Shown one piece after another: positions 12,874-26,152 of a stretch of DNA of 64,000 bases (position 1 is its first letter; every line of letters starts with the position of its first letter). This DNA is from Rhynochetos jubatus (taxonomy: Eukaryota; Chordata; Aves; Eurypygiformes; Rhynochetidae). The notes beneath the pieces are model-generated. The model made no database searches. It was not told the origin of the DNA and saw only the letters and a list, made by a program, of their open reading frames with translations. The stretch covers positions 372,001-436,000 of the forward strand of contig CM050677.1 in assembly GCA_027574665.1 (NCBI GenBank), read 5' to 3'. The translations under genes and the position numbers were made by a program.

Positions 12874-15456
12874 GCTTTCACATTTTGGAGGCTCAATAGC
12901 AATCCGTGTCGCGCATGAAGGGGGCTTTCTGCCGGCAAACAAACTCTGAATTTACAGTGGACCGCGCGCAGGAGACGAGTGTTGAGCAAGCTGCGCCTTG
13001 AACAGCCTCACCTTGGAGTTTTTAGCTAGGTCAGCCTTAAACTAGGGTCCGGGGGGGATCTGGAGACTTCTTGTTTCTGCTACGCCTTGGTTCAGTTAGG
13101 TGGTGGTTGCAGTTGCTTTTGCATCTCAGAGGAATGGTCCTCCGCAGGGTGTGTAGACATCTGTGGCGTGCAGAGTTGAGTTCCTTACGCCAGAGCTGTC
13201 ATCTCCTCCGACTCGTGACCGCAGGGAGTTGTTATTTTATGTGCCATGTGTGTTTTTGGAGGAAGGATACTGTTCGGCGATAAGTGATGTTTAGGAGATA
13301 CTCGGTACAATTAGAACTACTGCAATAACCGAGATTTACTGGAGCAGGGCAGCTGTTTATTAAGTCTGAGCGTGCAGGTCCTTAAATTCCTGTTGGGATT
13401 TTGTTTGTCTGTTTGTACTGGGTGCAATACCAGAAATGGGTTCTCTGCCAGAAACAATTCAGAAGATAAACTGTTCCATCATGAGAACTTCAAACAGAGG
13501 GCTGGTTTTTTTTCCCTTTAAGACAAAGTACTTGGTGAAACAGCCCCTGGTTTTCCGGGAGCTGAGTTTCAGAGCGTAAAGATGCGACGGGAAGGTGTGA
13601 TCTTGATCTTCAAATTGCAGCTACTTTACTTTTCCTCAGTGAGACACGAGCCTTCAGACTGATTCAGTGCAACTCGCTCCTTTACCGAGCTACGCTGTTA
13701 TTACTTACTCGTCGTGTTGTGAGGTTCTGCTTGCCTAGGCACAGGGGCGCAGGAGAGACGGGCGTTGGAGATAAAACAAGGTTACTGCAGCGCAGAATAA
13801 CCTGGGCGTCTGTCTGTCTGAGCAAGGAAAGGGAATAAATACCGGCGCCGCGTGCGGGACTCGAGCACCAAAGCAGTCCTACGGTCCGAGATCTCGATTA
13901 CTCTCGGTGCAAATTTCTACAGGTCGCATCTAGAAAATCTTATCTTGGGGTGTGGGGGCAGTGGGGATGGTCAGGGATCCTTAACAAACCCGCTGGCTGT
14001 GAAAGATGTGGGTTCCTGATACCAAACGTTTTGATTCGCGTTACTTAAGCTGCCGCCTGGTTTTATCCTTGCTTCTCGGGATCATCTAGTTTGGCAGGCA
14101 GGCGTTTAAAACTTGGAGAAGTATTGCTTGCCAAAGCAGCAGGCAGCAAAGACCATGAAATCAGTTGGCTGTGAGAAATGCTTAGCAGATAAAGGGTTGT
14201 AGGTCTGCAGCTCGGGCACCGAGGGAGCGTTAAATCTCGAGTGTGTGCAGCACTGAGGGGAAGCTTTGTTCGGGGCTGACCGTTCACGTTATTTCAGACT
14301 GTCTCCACGGTTTCTGGCTCCTCTTTGCGTGCTTGGGTTGCTGTGTCTCTGAGAGAAGAGTTTTGGAAGGGGATTGTTATTGTGGCTCTTAATTCTGTTG
14401 GTTTACTTTGACCGTCTTAAATCTTTCATGGTGCTCGCAAAGGGTGATGCGTTAGTATAAAGCATTTCTGGATCTGAGTTTGGCTCTTGGAAAGGAAATC
14501 ACCTTTAGTGCTGCCTAATTCCTCCATCACCTCGCCTCTCAGTGGTCCTCAAACCCAGTGTGTTTTCCTCGAGCTCTTACGAACCCTTCATCTGAAACGT
14601 TCCACTTTTCTTGCTGGCAGCCAAAGGATTTGTTGTGTGTGAGTTTTCTTGCTTCCTTTTAATCCTCTTAATAGAATTAGAGCCCAGGTCCTCTGGATCT
14701 GCAGAGCCGTTACGAGCCTGGTGACAGTGTTTAGAACCTACGCATCTTGTGAACCTCACCTAAACAGATGTTGGTAGCGGGCAGCGTCGGCCAAATATTA
14801 GTGGCAGACACCACAATGAAAGTCTTTTGAGAATTAGCACCCAGAGCAGATGATTTGCCTGTGGTCTTGGGAGCTCCAAGGATAAACTCCATTCAGTTAA
14901 TCAGAGGATAACTCGTTCCCCCTGCATGTGATCTCAGAGATAACCATCATTTCCTAGAAGGTGACTTGCAGTTTTTGTGTGTGCTTAGCTGGCTCGCCAG
15001 CAGGTTGGGAGATGCTGCGCGCTGCACCTTTCCTGCTGACTTAACGAGCTGCATCGTTCAAACTGTGAGGCCAAGGTGATTTATTACGGGCTCTGCAGGT
15101 TTGAAAATGATGAACAGATGTAATTTTTGAACTACTGCTGGTAGAAAGGTGAAGTTTCAGCGAGCTCAGCTGGGGGGCAATACGCTCCCCTCTCCCTGAG
15201 ACCCCGAGATGCTGTGGCATGGTCGTGCTCCAGCACCTTCATCCTGGCTGTGAGGAAATCTCACATTAGTCTTGTTGCCCAGCGCAGGTGTGGAGGAGCT
15301 GGTCTGCTTAAGGCATCCCTGCTCTTTGCTTTCTGTGTTACTTCCTTCCCTTTATTTCCAGTGGTCAAACCAACCAATGAGGAGATGCCATGGATTATTT
15401 TTTTTTGAGGAGTCTGCCCTCCTCTTCCATATTGTCATGGTCTTGTTCGTTGTTCT
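12874..15456. other. gene-free region
   Basis: No gene or repeat recognised. Unique-looking sequence of moderate GC. Confidence 0.5.
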
Positions 15457-15785
15457 GAATCACAGAATGGTTTGGGTTGGAAGGGACCTTAAAGATCATC
15501 CAGTTCCACCCCCCTGCCATGGGCAGGGACACCCTCCACCAGCCCAGGGTGCTCCAAGCCTCCTCCAGCCTGGCCTTGGACACTCCCAGGGATGGGGCAC
15601 CCACAGCTTCTCTGGGCAACCTGTCCCAGTGCCCCCCACCCTCTCTGGGAAGAATTCCTTCCTGATGTCTAATCTAAATCTTCCCACTTTCAATATAAAC
15701 CCGTCACCCCTTGTCCTGTCACTACAGGCCCTTGGAAGACACCCCCCCCAGCTTCCTTGTAGGCCCTTTCCAGTATGGGAAGGCT
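15457..15785 (-). mobile_element. CR1 LINE 3' end (subfamily C)
   Basis: The 3' end lies at the low coordinate ('aatcacagaatggtttgggt'). The body passes through 'gggacaccctccaccagccc' and reaches 'cccttgtcctgtcactacag' and a poly-C run before it becomes unrecognisable. Confidence 0.93.
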
Positions 15786-17541
15786 GAATCTTGGGCTTTA
15801 AATTCTGCTGGTGCTCAGGTCTCCTCTGCGGTCCACCCACTACGGTTGTTGGCTTCCTTAGCAAGGCAATTAACCCATCAGATTTCAAAAAGCCCTTAGC
15901 TGAAATTCTGCCCTGTTCGTATTGGTCAAGAGTTTTGGGGCCAGCAGTTGCGTTTTGGGGTTTTTTTTAAGATGTTCTGAAATTCCTCGTAATTTCTTAA
16001 TGTCCTTGTGCCTGTGTCCTTCTAGCTGTTGGCTCAAGATAACCCTTCCTGCGTCTGCTTAACGGTGAGGGGTCAAAGTTACAGCGCAATTAAAAATTAC
16101 ATATACCAGCCGGTCGTTGTTGAGGGGCTGCAGTGCGGCCCGAGGTAAGTTCAAACTGTGGCCCTTAATGCCTCTGTGCTAATGATCCCCAGCAGCGGTG
16201 TCTTGACACTAATTAACCTCCCATTGAATTTGCATTCCTGGTAAAACTCAAAACCAAAGCAAGAGATGAAGGGCACAGAATCCCTGACCGTAAGCTGTTG
16301 CAGGAGGCTGTTGGTGGTTTTTTAGGATGGAAAATTCTTCTCATCTCGGGGGTGTTTTAGATGTCTGGACACCAACTCCCTAAGAAAACAGAATGGGCCA
16401 GTGCGGTCACGTACTTTTCTGAACCCTGACAGACCTGCAGGACCTGACCCTGCAACCCTTAGGGCCCGGGGTGAGATTTGCCCATTGCTTCGCGTTTTGG
16501 ACAACCTCACCTTACAAGTTTTTGTTTATGAACAGATTGTAGTTGTCTAGAACCAAGATTTCCACTCCCCCCATCCCCTGGTGATGAAGTATTGGAGTTT
16601 TTCTTAATGTTTCTGGCACATCTCTGTTCTCCTGGAGAACTCTTTGTGTCTCTAGTAGCGTAAAACTAACAAAATCACTTGCTAAATTGCCAGTTAGATG
16701 AAAAATGAGATGAAGCAGTAGGAAAACAACTTCCATGGTCCATAAATAAAAGTGAATCTCTGTCTGTGTGTTGTAATACGGTAAATGGCTCTGCTGGTGG
16801 CAGGGTGAAGGTTTTGTTGCCTCCAACAAGCGCTAAAATCTCATTGCTTGAGATATCTCTTAGTACGTATTTTAAAAGCAACGCTCAACAAGCATCAGAT
16901 TATTAATCCAACTAGTAACTTCCCAGTTTATAACTCTTAGGGTGTTTTTTTATGTCGCCCCACCAAGACGCGTGATGTGAAAATGAATCGAGCAGAGTGG
17001 TGAGCTCTAGTTTTTGAATAACATTAAGGGGAGCGGGAAGGAAGACAAACTGGAAAAATGGGGAGGAAATAGAGGAGGCTGTCCCATGTTGTGGATAGTC
17101 CCCAGAATCCGAGTCTCTATTCACACCATCAGGTCCAGGTTGACTATGGCCGCTCACCAGCGCTGAGCGCTAGTCACTGAAGGAGGGGGGACAGGCTCGT
17201 TAGCACAGAATTGCAGCTAAATGAGGAAATTCCCATCTCGAGGGCCTCAGCTTCCTTAGAAACTGACTTTGCAGCAATCTCGAGTGTGATTTTAAAAGCT
17301 CTACCTATTGAATAGAAATGAACTAGGCCAGTAGTCCGGGATTTGGGGTCTTTTTTTGCTGTCGAACAGAATGTACCGCTTCCGCACGATACCTGTTGGG
17401 ATGCTGAACTTTGGACCAGAGAGACTCCAGCGTTCCTCAGGTGCTCAGTCTGATGGATTCTTGGCGGAGATGTCCCTGTACTGTTTAGTTTGAAATATAG
17501 TCAGTACAAAGTGGTTTTTGTACAGGCAGGATGAATAACTT
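15786..17541. other. gene-free region
   Basis: No exon, RNA gene or repeat recognised. The - strand frame near 16,512-16,829 is open but matches nothing I know. Confidence 0.5.
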
Positions 17542-17705
17542 CTGCCCAGAGAAGCTGTGGGTGCCCCATCCCTGGGAGTGTCCAAGGCCAGGCTGGATGA
17601 GTCTGGGAGCACCCTGGGCTGGTGGAGGGTGTCCCTGCCTGTGGCAGGGGGTGGGACTGGTGGGCTTTAAGGTCCCTCCCACCCAAACGGTTCTGTGATT
17701 CTGTA
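17542..17705 (+). mobile_element. CR1 LINE 3' end (subfamily C), member of an inverted pair
   Basis: A short copy starting inside the 'tgcccagagaagctgtgg' segment and ending 'ttctgtgattctgtaa'. It faces the next copy (17,837-18,020, - strand) tail to tail across about 130 bases. Confidence 0.92.
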
Positions 17706-17836
17706 ATGAGAATGAGATCTATTAACCTGCCATTTGGAGCTGGTTTATGAGCACTGGGGTGCAGGCTACAGTAGATCTATATTTTATTTTCTTAGCTTGG
17801 GCACTTGGGGTACGTTATCTTGTTTTATGCAGTGGG

Positions 17837-18020
17837 TCATAGAGCAGTTTGGGTTGGAGGGGACCTTTAAAGGTCATCTAGGTCACCCCCTCTGCAACAA
17901 GAAGGGACACCCTCCACCAGCCCAGGTTGCTCCCAGCCTCACCCAGCCTGGCATTGGACACTCCCAGGGATGGGGCATCCGCAGCCTCTCTGGGAACCTG
18001 TCCCAGTGCCTCATCACCCT
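17837..18020 (-). mobile_element. CR1 LINE 3' end (subfamily C), partner of the inverted pair
   Basis: It begins 'tcatagagcagtttgggttg' and ends near 'cccagtgcctcatcaccctt'. It is more diverged than most subfamily C copies, for example 'ccctctgcaacaagaaggga' in place of the usual 'ccctgccatgggcaggga'. Confidence 0.9.
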
Positions 18021-19739
18021 TAACGCAAGCAATTTCGTAATTAAATCTAGTCTAAATGTTTGAGCCTGTGTTGCTCTGTCTGCAGCTTTTAATTTCTGGA
18101 GAAAACTAGGCTCTTTAACAATTCCTGGCTGGTTTAGAAGAGAAGCTTCTGTGAAGATTGTGTTGGGATTGGCTGCCCTTTCTGTTTTGCCGTACCAGTT
18201 GGCACTCAACCCTTGCAGCTGCTGCCTCCGCTGCGATCTTGTCATTCCTAATGCTTCTGATGAAGTGCAATTCTGGAAGAGAACATAACCTCTCAGTTTC
18301 AGGATGGATGGCCGCTTTGGGGTGTCTGTGACACTGCGTTGTGAATCTGAATGGAGAATCCATTGCCTGAAGGACTCAACCACTAATGGAAGGTCAGGAG
18401 AACCCCAAAAAGCAGTGCAGGGTGGTACAGGTTTGACACTCAACTCGAATGTCACTTTCAAGGAAGAAAAGCTTAAGCCTCCCCCTTTTCCATCAGGACA
18501 AGGGGCCCTTTTATAGTTCATCGAGGCATTAGGAATGCGTTCTTCTATTTGGTCATCCATACAAATTAAAGTAACAGCAAAATACTCCTTAAAAAAAAGG
18601 CGGTTGAGCTTCCATTATTTTGAATCATAAGCTTTTCGGTTTCCAGAGGTGGGTATTTCAGGATTAAATTCATATGGAAGAAAACAATCTTCCTTCAGAG
18701 CAAGAAAGCAGTTTTTGAAGAACAGGGCACTGACCCAAGCAGCAGCTGGAACACGTGAAGCGCTTCAATTAGAAACGGCGATAGCCACTACTGCCAGGAT
18801 GAATAGTCCCCGTGACGAATGCTGTGTTAAGGTCATCTACACCTTGTTTTGTTTGCCATCAAGTAATTACGTTTGATATTTTGTGGTTTAATATTTACTT
18901 TCTGTGCTCGCAGCGTTGCTTAGTTTGGCACTGTAGGGTTTTGGGAAGTTATCAATAGGTCTTATGATTCAGAAAATCATTTTAAAAACCCTTCAGTGTT
19001 CTCTGCCGGGTTGGTTGGGCAGATCTTGTCCAGCGTGTGCAGGTTTCCATGGGAAATGCCACTCAGCAGTAAGAAAATGGGTGTAGTTGCAAGGATGCTT
19101 TGTCAGCAGCAACATAAAGCTGTGTTTTATATGGTCCTGTGTGCCTCAGCTTGGATGTGGATGTTGTAGTTCTTCAAGGAAGATGCTCCAGGATGCGGGA
19201 GGTGGATAGAAAAAGGTTGATTTTAACTGCCACAACCGGCGCCTGAACTACTAGGAAAAGTTCATGCATCCAGTGACTGAAAGGTGGGGTTGATACTGGG
19301 AGTCTCTCCCACCTTCTGTTTATTTTGCAGTGCTGGGGGGCTTTGTAGGCAAAGGATCTCCATTCTTCTGCACGTTCACCGAAACCTGGGAGGCTGTATG
19401 TGTTAGATACTGCAAAGGCGTTGAATCGTGAATAATTCAGTTTATTATTAATAGCTTACTGCAGTTTGGGATAATTAATTCACCACAATGGACTTAATGG
19501 TATAGATTGTGTCAGTAAACCACCAGAAAAGTTATCTCAGTTCTGTCTCTGAAACATCCTGTTAAAAATCTGCAATCCTGCAGAATCTGGAGCGTCCTGC
19601 AGAGCATTAACGGAAGAGGAAAAGTTTGTGATTCTGGTCAGATATGGTACCTGCAGGTCACATACTCCATCAGTGAATAAAATACGAGTTTCCCCATGGC
19701 AGTTGTTGCAGAAGTACTGTGTAGTTCTTCAGACTCGCG
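18021..19739. other. gene-free region
   Basis: I see no coding exon or repeat. Around 19,430-19,510 the sequence is AT-rich with several TAAT cores, a composition often seen in developmental enhancers. This is only a composition remark. Confidence 0.5.
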
Positions 19740-21391
19740 TTTGAAAGCAAGGGGTGGATCAAGGTGATGGATCGTTGTGGGCGAGGTGGTGGTTGGAGGC
19801 TGTCTTGGGCACGGTGATCATGAAGTGGTAGTTTTTCATTCTTTCGGCCTTCCGGAGGGCAGGCTTTGGCCTGTTGAGGAGCCTGGTAGTCAGAGTTCCT
19901 TGGGAGGCAGTTCTGAAGGGCAAAGGAGTCCGGGAAGGCTGGACATTCCTCAAGAAGGAAATCTTTAAGGCGCAGGAGCAGGCTGGAGCGTGTGCTGGAA
20001 GATGACCTGCCTGGCTGAAGAGACCTTTGGTGGAAGTCAGGAAAAGAAGCAGAGTTCTTGTGGAAGAAGGGGCAGGCAGCTCAGGAAGAAGACAAGGATG
20101 TTGTGAGGTTTCGCAGGGAGAAAATCAGGAGGGCCAAAGCCCAGCTAGAACTTAATTTGGCCTCTGCTGCGAAAGGCAGTAAAAAGGTTTCTACAAATAC
20201 ATCAGCAAAAGGAGGGTTCAGGGAACTCTTGACCCTTGACTGGATGCAGGGGGAGACATCGTGACCGAGGATGCGGAACAGGCTGAGGTACTTAATGCCG
20301 CCTTTGCCGCAGTCTTTAATAGCAAGGGCAGTTGTTGTCCGGGTCCCCAGCGCCCAGTGACGGTGGACAGGAATGGGGAGCAGAATGGAGCTCCCACAGT
20401 CCAAGGGGAAATGGACCTGCTGAACCACTTACACACCCACAGTCTGTGGGGATGGATGGGATCCACCCAAGGGTGCGAGGGAGCTGGTGGAAGGGCTCAG
20501 CAAGACACTTTCCATCATCCTCCAGCAGTCCCGGCTAGCCGGGGAGGCCCCAGTGGAATGGAGGCTGGGCAGTGTGATGTCCATCTACAAGCAGGGCCGG
20601 AAGGAGGATCCGGGGAACTACAGGCCGTCAGCCTGACCTCAGTGCCGGGGGAGGTTATGGAGCAGATCGTCTTGAGTGCCATCACACAGCACGTACGGGA
20701 CAACCAGGCGATCAGGCCCAGCCATGATGGGGTCATGAAGGGCAGGTCCTGCCTGACGAACCTGGTCTCCTTCTCTGACCGGGTGACCCGCTCAGTGGAC
20801 GAGGACCAGGCTGTGGGTGTTGTCTACCTGGACTTCAGTAAAGCCTTTGACACCGTTTCCCGCAGCATTCTCCTGGAGAAACCAGCTGCGCGTGGCTCCG
20901 ATGGGTGTGCTCTTCGCTGGGGAAAAAACTGGCTGGATGGCCAGGCCCAGAGCGCGGTGGGGAGTGGAGTTAAATCCAGTTGGCGGCCGGTCACAAGTGG
21001 TGTTTGTTCCCTGGGGCTCAGTGCGGGGAACAGTTCTCTTTAATGTCTTTATCAGTGACCTGGACAAGGGGACCGAGTCACCCTCAGTCAGTTTGCAGAC
21101 GACACCAAGTTGGTGGGAGTGTTGAAGCACATGAGGGTGTTGGTCTCTTCTCCCAGGTGACTGTAGGACAAGAGGAAACGGCCTTGGGTTGGGTCAGGGA
21201 AGATTGGATATTGGGGAAAATTTCTCCACTTAAAGCATTGTCAGGCATTGGAACTGCCCAGGGACGTGGCAGGGTCACCGTCCCTGGGGGGATTTAAGAG
21301 ACGGGGTGCTTAGGGACATGGTTTAGTGGTGGTATTGGCAGTGTTGGACTTGATGGTCTTAAAGGTCTTTTCCAACCTAAAGATCCTGTGA
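19740..21391 (+). mobile_element. CR1 LINE, long copy with reverse-transcriptase ORF (broken)
   Basis: This is the longest ORF2-bearing CR1 in the window. It starts in the linker after the endonuclease (words resembling 'WKKGQA', 'REKIRRAKAQLELNLA') and enters the reverse transcriptase. Conserved CR1 phrases there include 'GRKEDPGNYRP', 'SLTSVPGEVMEQI', 'MKGRSCLTNL' and motif A 'VVYLDFSKAFDTVS', then 'LRWGKNWLDG'. The FADD active-site box can be read at about 21,091 in a different frame, so the ORF is frameshifted. Soon after it (about 21,125) the sequence jumps to the 3' region ('ctcttctcccaggtgactgt'), so the thumb and C-terminal part are deleted. The copy ends 'ggtcttttccaacctaaag'. It has decayed and cannot make an active enzyme. 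Confidence 0.93.
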
Positions 21392-24275
21392 AAACAAATG
21401 GATTGAATGTGAGAAAAAGGCAGCAGAGGGTTCCTTAGGCTTATTCCCAATGGGGTGCCCTGCAATTCACTGCACTTGGCTTTTTTAACTTGCTGCCGCT
21501 GCTACTTTTCTGACCCGCTGGGAGCGTGCGTGGCTTCGATTCCCGCTTCTTTCTCTAGTTAAACCTCAGCAATCATGTGTCTGTTGATGGCTTCGAACAC
21601 ATTTCGTCTTTCTGCGCTGCGGAGAGGATTAGGAGGGGGTTTAGGGAAGGAACGTACCCTCCGAGACCACAGAGTATTAAAAATTAATTCATCGGATGGG
21701 GTTTTTTGTTGTTGTTACCCAAACCTCTTGAGAACACTTAGGAAATTTAGTAGAAGCGTGTGAAAAATCTTGAATTTTGAGGTCAGCAAGGGGAGTACGG
21801 CGTCGGACGTGCTGTAATTTCTAATGGCTGCTAAACCAGAGTTGGCTGGAATAGCATAACATTTTTACACGAGTATAATAAAAAGGGGCTGGAGTTCTCC
21901 GATCGCTATCGTCCGGCAGCAAGCAGCTTGGATTTCCATAACGCTTTTCGCCCAGTGGAACATCTCGTAGTGCATTTAATTACCGGTAACGCTGATGCTG
22001 CGCTCTGGCCTCGTGTTTAAAGGCGGTACCGGGAAAACAAAAATTCTTTACCTTTTCAGTAGTAACGTTTGGAAACCTTTCAGCTTTCAAGAGCAATCCC
22101 AGGCTTCTGGAAGGTCCGAAATAAACCCGGAGACATCCACGGTTGAGTGCAACCCCTCCATTCCTCATCCTGCAGGAGCTCTTCTAATTAGGGGGGGCAG
22201 GTTACGATGAGGTACGCTTTTAACAGCCGCTCCCCGCAGTGCTTCCTTGGACAGGAGGAGCCCTTGGGAAGGTTCTCATAGGCCCGTTTGGGTTGGAAGG
22301 GACCATGTCTTTCCTGTGCTGAGATCCTGCTCGTCTCTCTGCGGAACGTGGTCAAGGATGAGACCCTGGAGGAGGCAGAGGGGTTGGGCAGAGGCTCTTG
22401 CTTGCCGTGACTCAGCGGTTGATAGCTCTGGTTCATCGCCGTCGGGCGGTGCGGAGAGGTGTCCTATGCTGTCCAAGGGTTTGAAGATGAAAACCAACGC
22501 CTGTTAGGAATGGTTCAGGCGTAGCTGATCTTTCCCGTGCATGAAACGGGACCTTGTCAGTGAAATTAAATATTTATGGGGAAAGGGAGAGAATTTACAA
22601 ATACGGTGAGAGCCGTGGAGCGGCGTACTTAACGGCGGAGCGGTATCGCACCTGCTGTGCGTTACGTGGGGGGGGGTCCAAAAAGTGTTTCCCAGTGAAT
22701 GCCACTGTGGGAATAGTGATAAATACCAATGTCGGGAGCCGGATTCCCTTTTGCTTGCCAGATGCTGGAGGGAAAATTGAGCTTTGTGGTGCGCATGTAA
22801 CCTTTGTGTGCTGGACATTTCCGAGTAGCCTTCCATTTTTAATGTTAATTCACATACTGTAGCATCTTTTGGGAGAATGAGCGTGGCGAGACCCTTATTC
22901 AGTGTTTATGGTGACGCTTGCTCTTGCCCTGAAACACCCGCTCATTTTCCTCTTGAATTAGCCAAGTCCTTAGTGTTGGAAATTGTTGTGTTCATGTTTT
23001 TCTAAAAATGTAGCAGTTTTTTTGGTGTTATCTGTTCCAATTGAACTGGAATGAGGTGTTTAAAGCACTTAAATGTACTTATTTATGCACAACATAAACA
23101 GCTTGAAGGTGTACCTGCAGCTAATTTCTGGTAGGCACAAGTGGGGGGTGATACAACCTGTTGGTGTTAAGTATGAGCCACTCTCCACCTCTTTTTCGAG
23201 CCGCAGGCTTGACCTCAGATCAAGAGAACAAATAGGGTGTGTTTAAAAAAATTTAAACCCCCCATATTTGGGTACAAACATTTGTAAACCGTGTTCAGCC
23301 AGGCTCGCTGAGCCCTGATTAACCGAGCACTGGAGATGCTCAGCAGTGCACTCCTCATTTCTAAAAATATTTTGTCTCCAAGCGCTGTCATTTAAGGAAT
23401 TTCTCTAGTGGAGGGAAAAAAAAATAATTCCTTCTAGCTGCAGCAGAGCTGTGCAGAAACAGCCACTGTAGATGGTGGGTGATTAATTAACTGCTCAAAT
23501 CCACCCCGTGCTCCTGCGAAGGGTCGAGATCTCGGTGTTAGGGCAAGTGTTTCGGTTGGTATTTCTTAGCCCTTGTTCTGTAAGAGAAGCCCTTTTTGTT
23601 TGTTTATTACTGCTCGGGTTCATCGCCAAGAGGCTGCCATTCTCTGCTGCAGAAATCAAGATAAGCTACAAAACCAGCGCTAATTGGCGCTCGTAAATAG
23701 CCTGCCTTCCCTGACAGCTCCTGCCGTGTGTGTTATGCGTACCAGCAGCAAGAAGACGTTATGTCGCTTTATAATCCAATTCAAAATAGTTTAAACCAAA
23801 CAAATATTAAAAAAGGGCACCAAAACCTAAACCACAAGCTTTGTTTTGCTCTCTTTTTTTTTTTTTTTTTTATCCCCTTCCCTCTTCGTTTTTAATTCTA
23901 GTGGTAAGCCAAGCTCTAGAGGCTTAGAGACTCCTGTGCTTAGGTTGTCCTATCAGACACTCTATCTCCTGCAAGATAAAGTCAGATTTCAGACGAATAA
24001 ATTTTGTCTGCTCATGCATTTCAGTGATCTTCGTTTTATTATTTCCCCCTCCTGTTTTTTGACGTCGTTGTAGGACTCCGTTGTCGTCTTATCACACTTC
24101 CAGGATCCCAACCAACTTACCACCTGGCAGTCTCGGCTCTTACGTGCATCACTCTCCACTTCAGTCCTTTTTGGAGGACTGAGCATTTTACCAATGAGGC
24201 ACGCTCTAGAGGCCACGAGAATGATGCTCTTCGAGCCAGGATTGCGGTTTGTCTCCTGTGTAGCAGATGCTTGTG
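21392..24275. other. gene-free region
   Basis: Unique-looking sequence with an 18-T tract at 23,854-23,871. No gene or CR1 copy seen. Confidence 0.5.
23854..23871 (+). repeat. 18-base T homopolymer
   Basis: Uninterrupted T run of the same length as those at 5,642 and 31,272. No retrotransposed gene body is seen on the - strand next to it. Confidence 0.9.
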
Positions 24276-24538
24276 TCATACAATCACAGAATGGTTGGGG
24301 TTGGGACCTTTGGGATCATCCAGTCCCACCCCCTGCCACGGGCAGGGACACCCTCCACCAGCCCAGGGTGCTCCCAGCCTCACCCAGCCTGGCCTTGGAC
24401 ACTCCCAGGGATGGGGCACCCACAGCTTCTCTGGGCAACCTGTCCCAGTGCCCCCCACCCTCTGCGGGAAGAATTCCTTCCTGATGGCCCATCTAAATCT
24501 CCCCACTTTCAACTTAAACCCGTCACCCCTTGTCCTGT
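24276..24538 (-). mobile_element. CR1 LINE 3' end (subfamily C)
   Basis: It starts 'tcatacaatcacagaatgg' and runs to 'cccgtcaccccttgtcctgt'. It carries 'ctctgcgggaagaattcctt', which places it with the copies at 25,840 and 33,371 as a sub-branch. Confidence 0.93.
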
Positions 24539-25839
24539 ATGATTATAGAGACTTGTTCCCTTCCTATTGAAGGCTGCAGTTCTTGCCACATGTCTGTCCA
24601 TCTGTCTTGCCAGAGCACTTGAATCTTCCTTGTGCAGGAAGACTGCAAAAAACCCAAAACCGAACCCAACCCTCTTAATCCTGCTCTTCAAAGCCAAAAC
24701 CCAGTGTCGTGTCTGAGGAACGCTCAGTGGCCAGGAGTTAATTGTGGTGGAGAGGTATCATCTCCTGTGGTAGAGGCGTTATTTGCGTGGGATTCATATT
24801 TCAGAAAGGAAGAGAGTAGCCTTTTAGGCATCATTGGGCAGGTTATTGTCTAATTAAATATTGAACGTTCATTTCAGGAGGGAATGGTGGTAGCTTTTGA
24901 TGCTCAGTTTGCTACAGACTTCGAGGAGCTTGATTATTATTTTTTTTTTCCCTCCCCCAAATACTTCTGGATCCTTTATCTACAGAGGTCGAAGTGACAT
25001 TTCACACGCTGGTTTCTCTTCTTTCCCCAGTCTGCTGTAGCTTTCGTGTTTTGAATGCCAGTCTAGGTTAACTTTCATCATCATTTTGTCCTTCGAAGGC
25101 GTCGTATCAGCTCTCCAGCGTGCTCTGGCCAGCGATCCACAGTGTAAACTGGCATAAAGTAATAAAATACCACGTGGGGGTACGTTAACTGCCTTTCTGG
25201 AGATCGTGGTGTGTACGGCTGTCTGCGGTGTGCGTTAATAGTCTCGATGAATTTTAAAAACGGATGTGTTCATCTTGGAATGTATATCCAGCGTTTGGAT
25301 CAAATTGCTTCTCCGCACATCTTCGCCTTCTGCAGCAGCCTTGCTTCAAGGGTTTTGTATCTGCAGCACAAATGTGCTGCTTGAACACCATCCCAGTTAT
25401 GAAGGCAAACTGGGAATGATGGAAGTGCCTGCTGAGGAAGCTCCAAGTGTAGAATGGATGCAGTAATACTGGGTTGTGAGCCGTCTCTATAGCTTTACGT
25501 CGATAAAGGGAAATGCTCCACCGTGTCCTTGCGCGGTGGAGATACCTGGTGAGATGCACCTGGACACCACGGTCTTAACGGGCTGGTTTGAGGTGAAGGG
25601 AGGAGCGGGATGCTGGCTTGTAAGAGAACCAGAGACGTTGCGTTTCGGCAGTCGGGACAATTGCTAGAAGCTGTTTGCTGTCGCTCTGTGTTTTTGGGCC
25701 GTGAAGCTAAACTTTTTGGCATTCAAGGAGAAAATAGATGAGTTGGCAATTGTGACAAAGGCTCAGGAGTGCCTTGCACTTTTTAAAGTGTAATTTTAGG
25801 CATTTGGGCAGGGCTCAGTGAAGTGCTGGTTTGTATATG
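24539..25839. other. gene-free region
   Basis: No gene or repeat recognised between two CR1 copies in the same orientation. Confidence 0.5.
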
Positions 25840-26152
25840 TCATAGAATCATGGGATGGTTTGGGTTGGAAGCGACCTTAAAGCCCACCCAGTCCCACCCC
25901 CTGCCATGGGCAGGGACACCCTCCACCAGCCCAGGGTGCTCCCAGCCTCACCCAGCCTGGCCTTGGACACTCCCAGGGATGGGGCACCCACAGCTTCTCT
26001 GGGCAACCTGTCCCAGTGCCCCCCACCCTCTGCGGGAAGAATTCCTTCCCGATGTCGAATCTAAATCTTCCCACTTTCAATGTAAACCCATCACCCCTTG
26101 TCCTGTCACTACAGCCCCTTGGAAAAAGCCCCCCCCCAGCTTCCTTGTAGGC
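25840..26152 (-). mobile_element. CR1 LINE 3' end (subfamily C)
   Basis: A clean copy of about 310 bases starting 'tcatagaatcatgggatgg' and ending after a C-rich run and 'agcttccttgtaggccc'. It lies head to head with the + strand copy at 26,848-27,106, so the two form an inverted repeat with an internal gap of about 700 bases. Confidence 0.94.

Noticed and set aside
17883-18560. 225-codon - strand open frame
   Set aside because: It overlaps a CR1 copy at its end and the remainder matches no family.
20261-21043. Domesticated reverse-transcriptase gene
   Set aside because: The 260-codon frame is only the middle of a CR1 ORF2. The active-site FADD box is out of frame and the thumb is deleted, so it is a decayed LINE and not a host gene.
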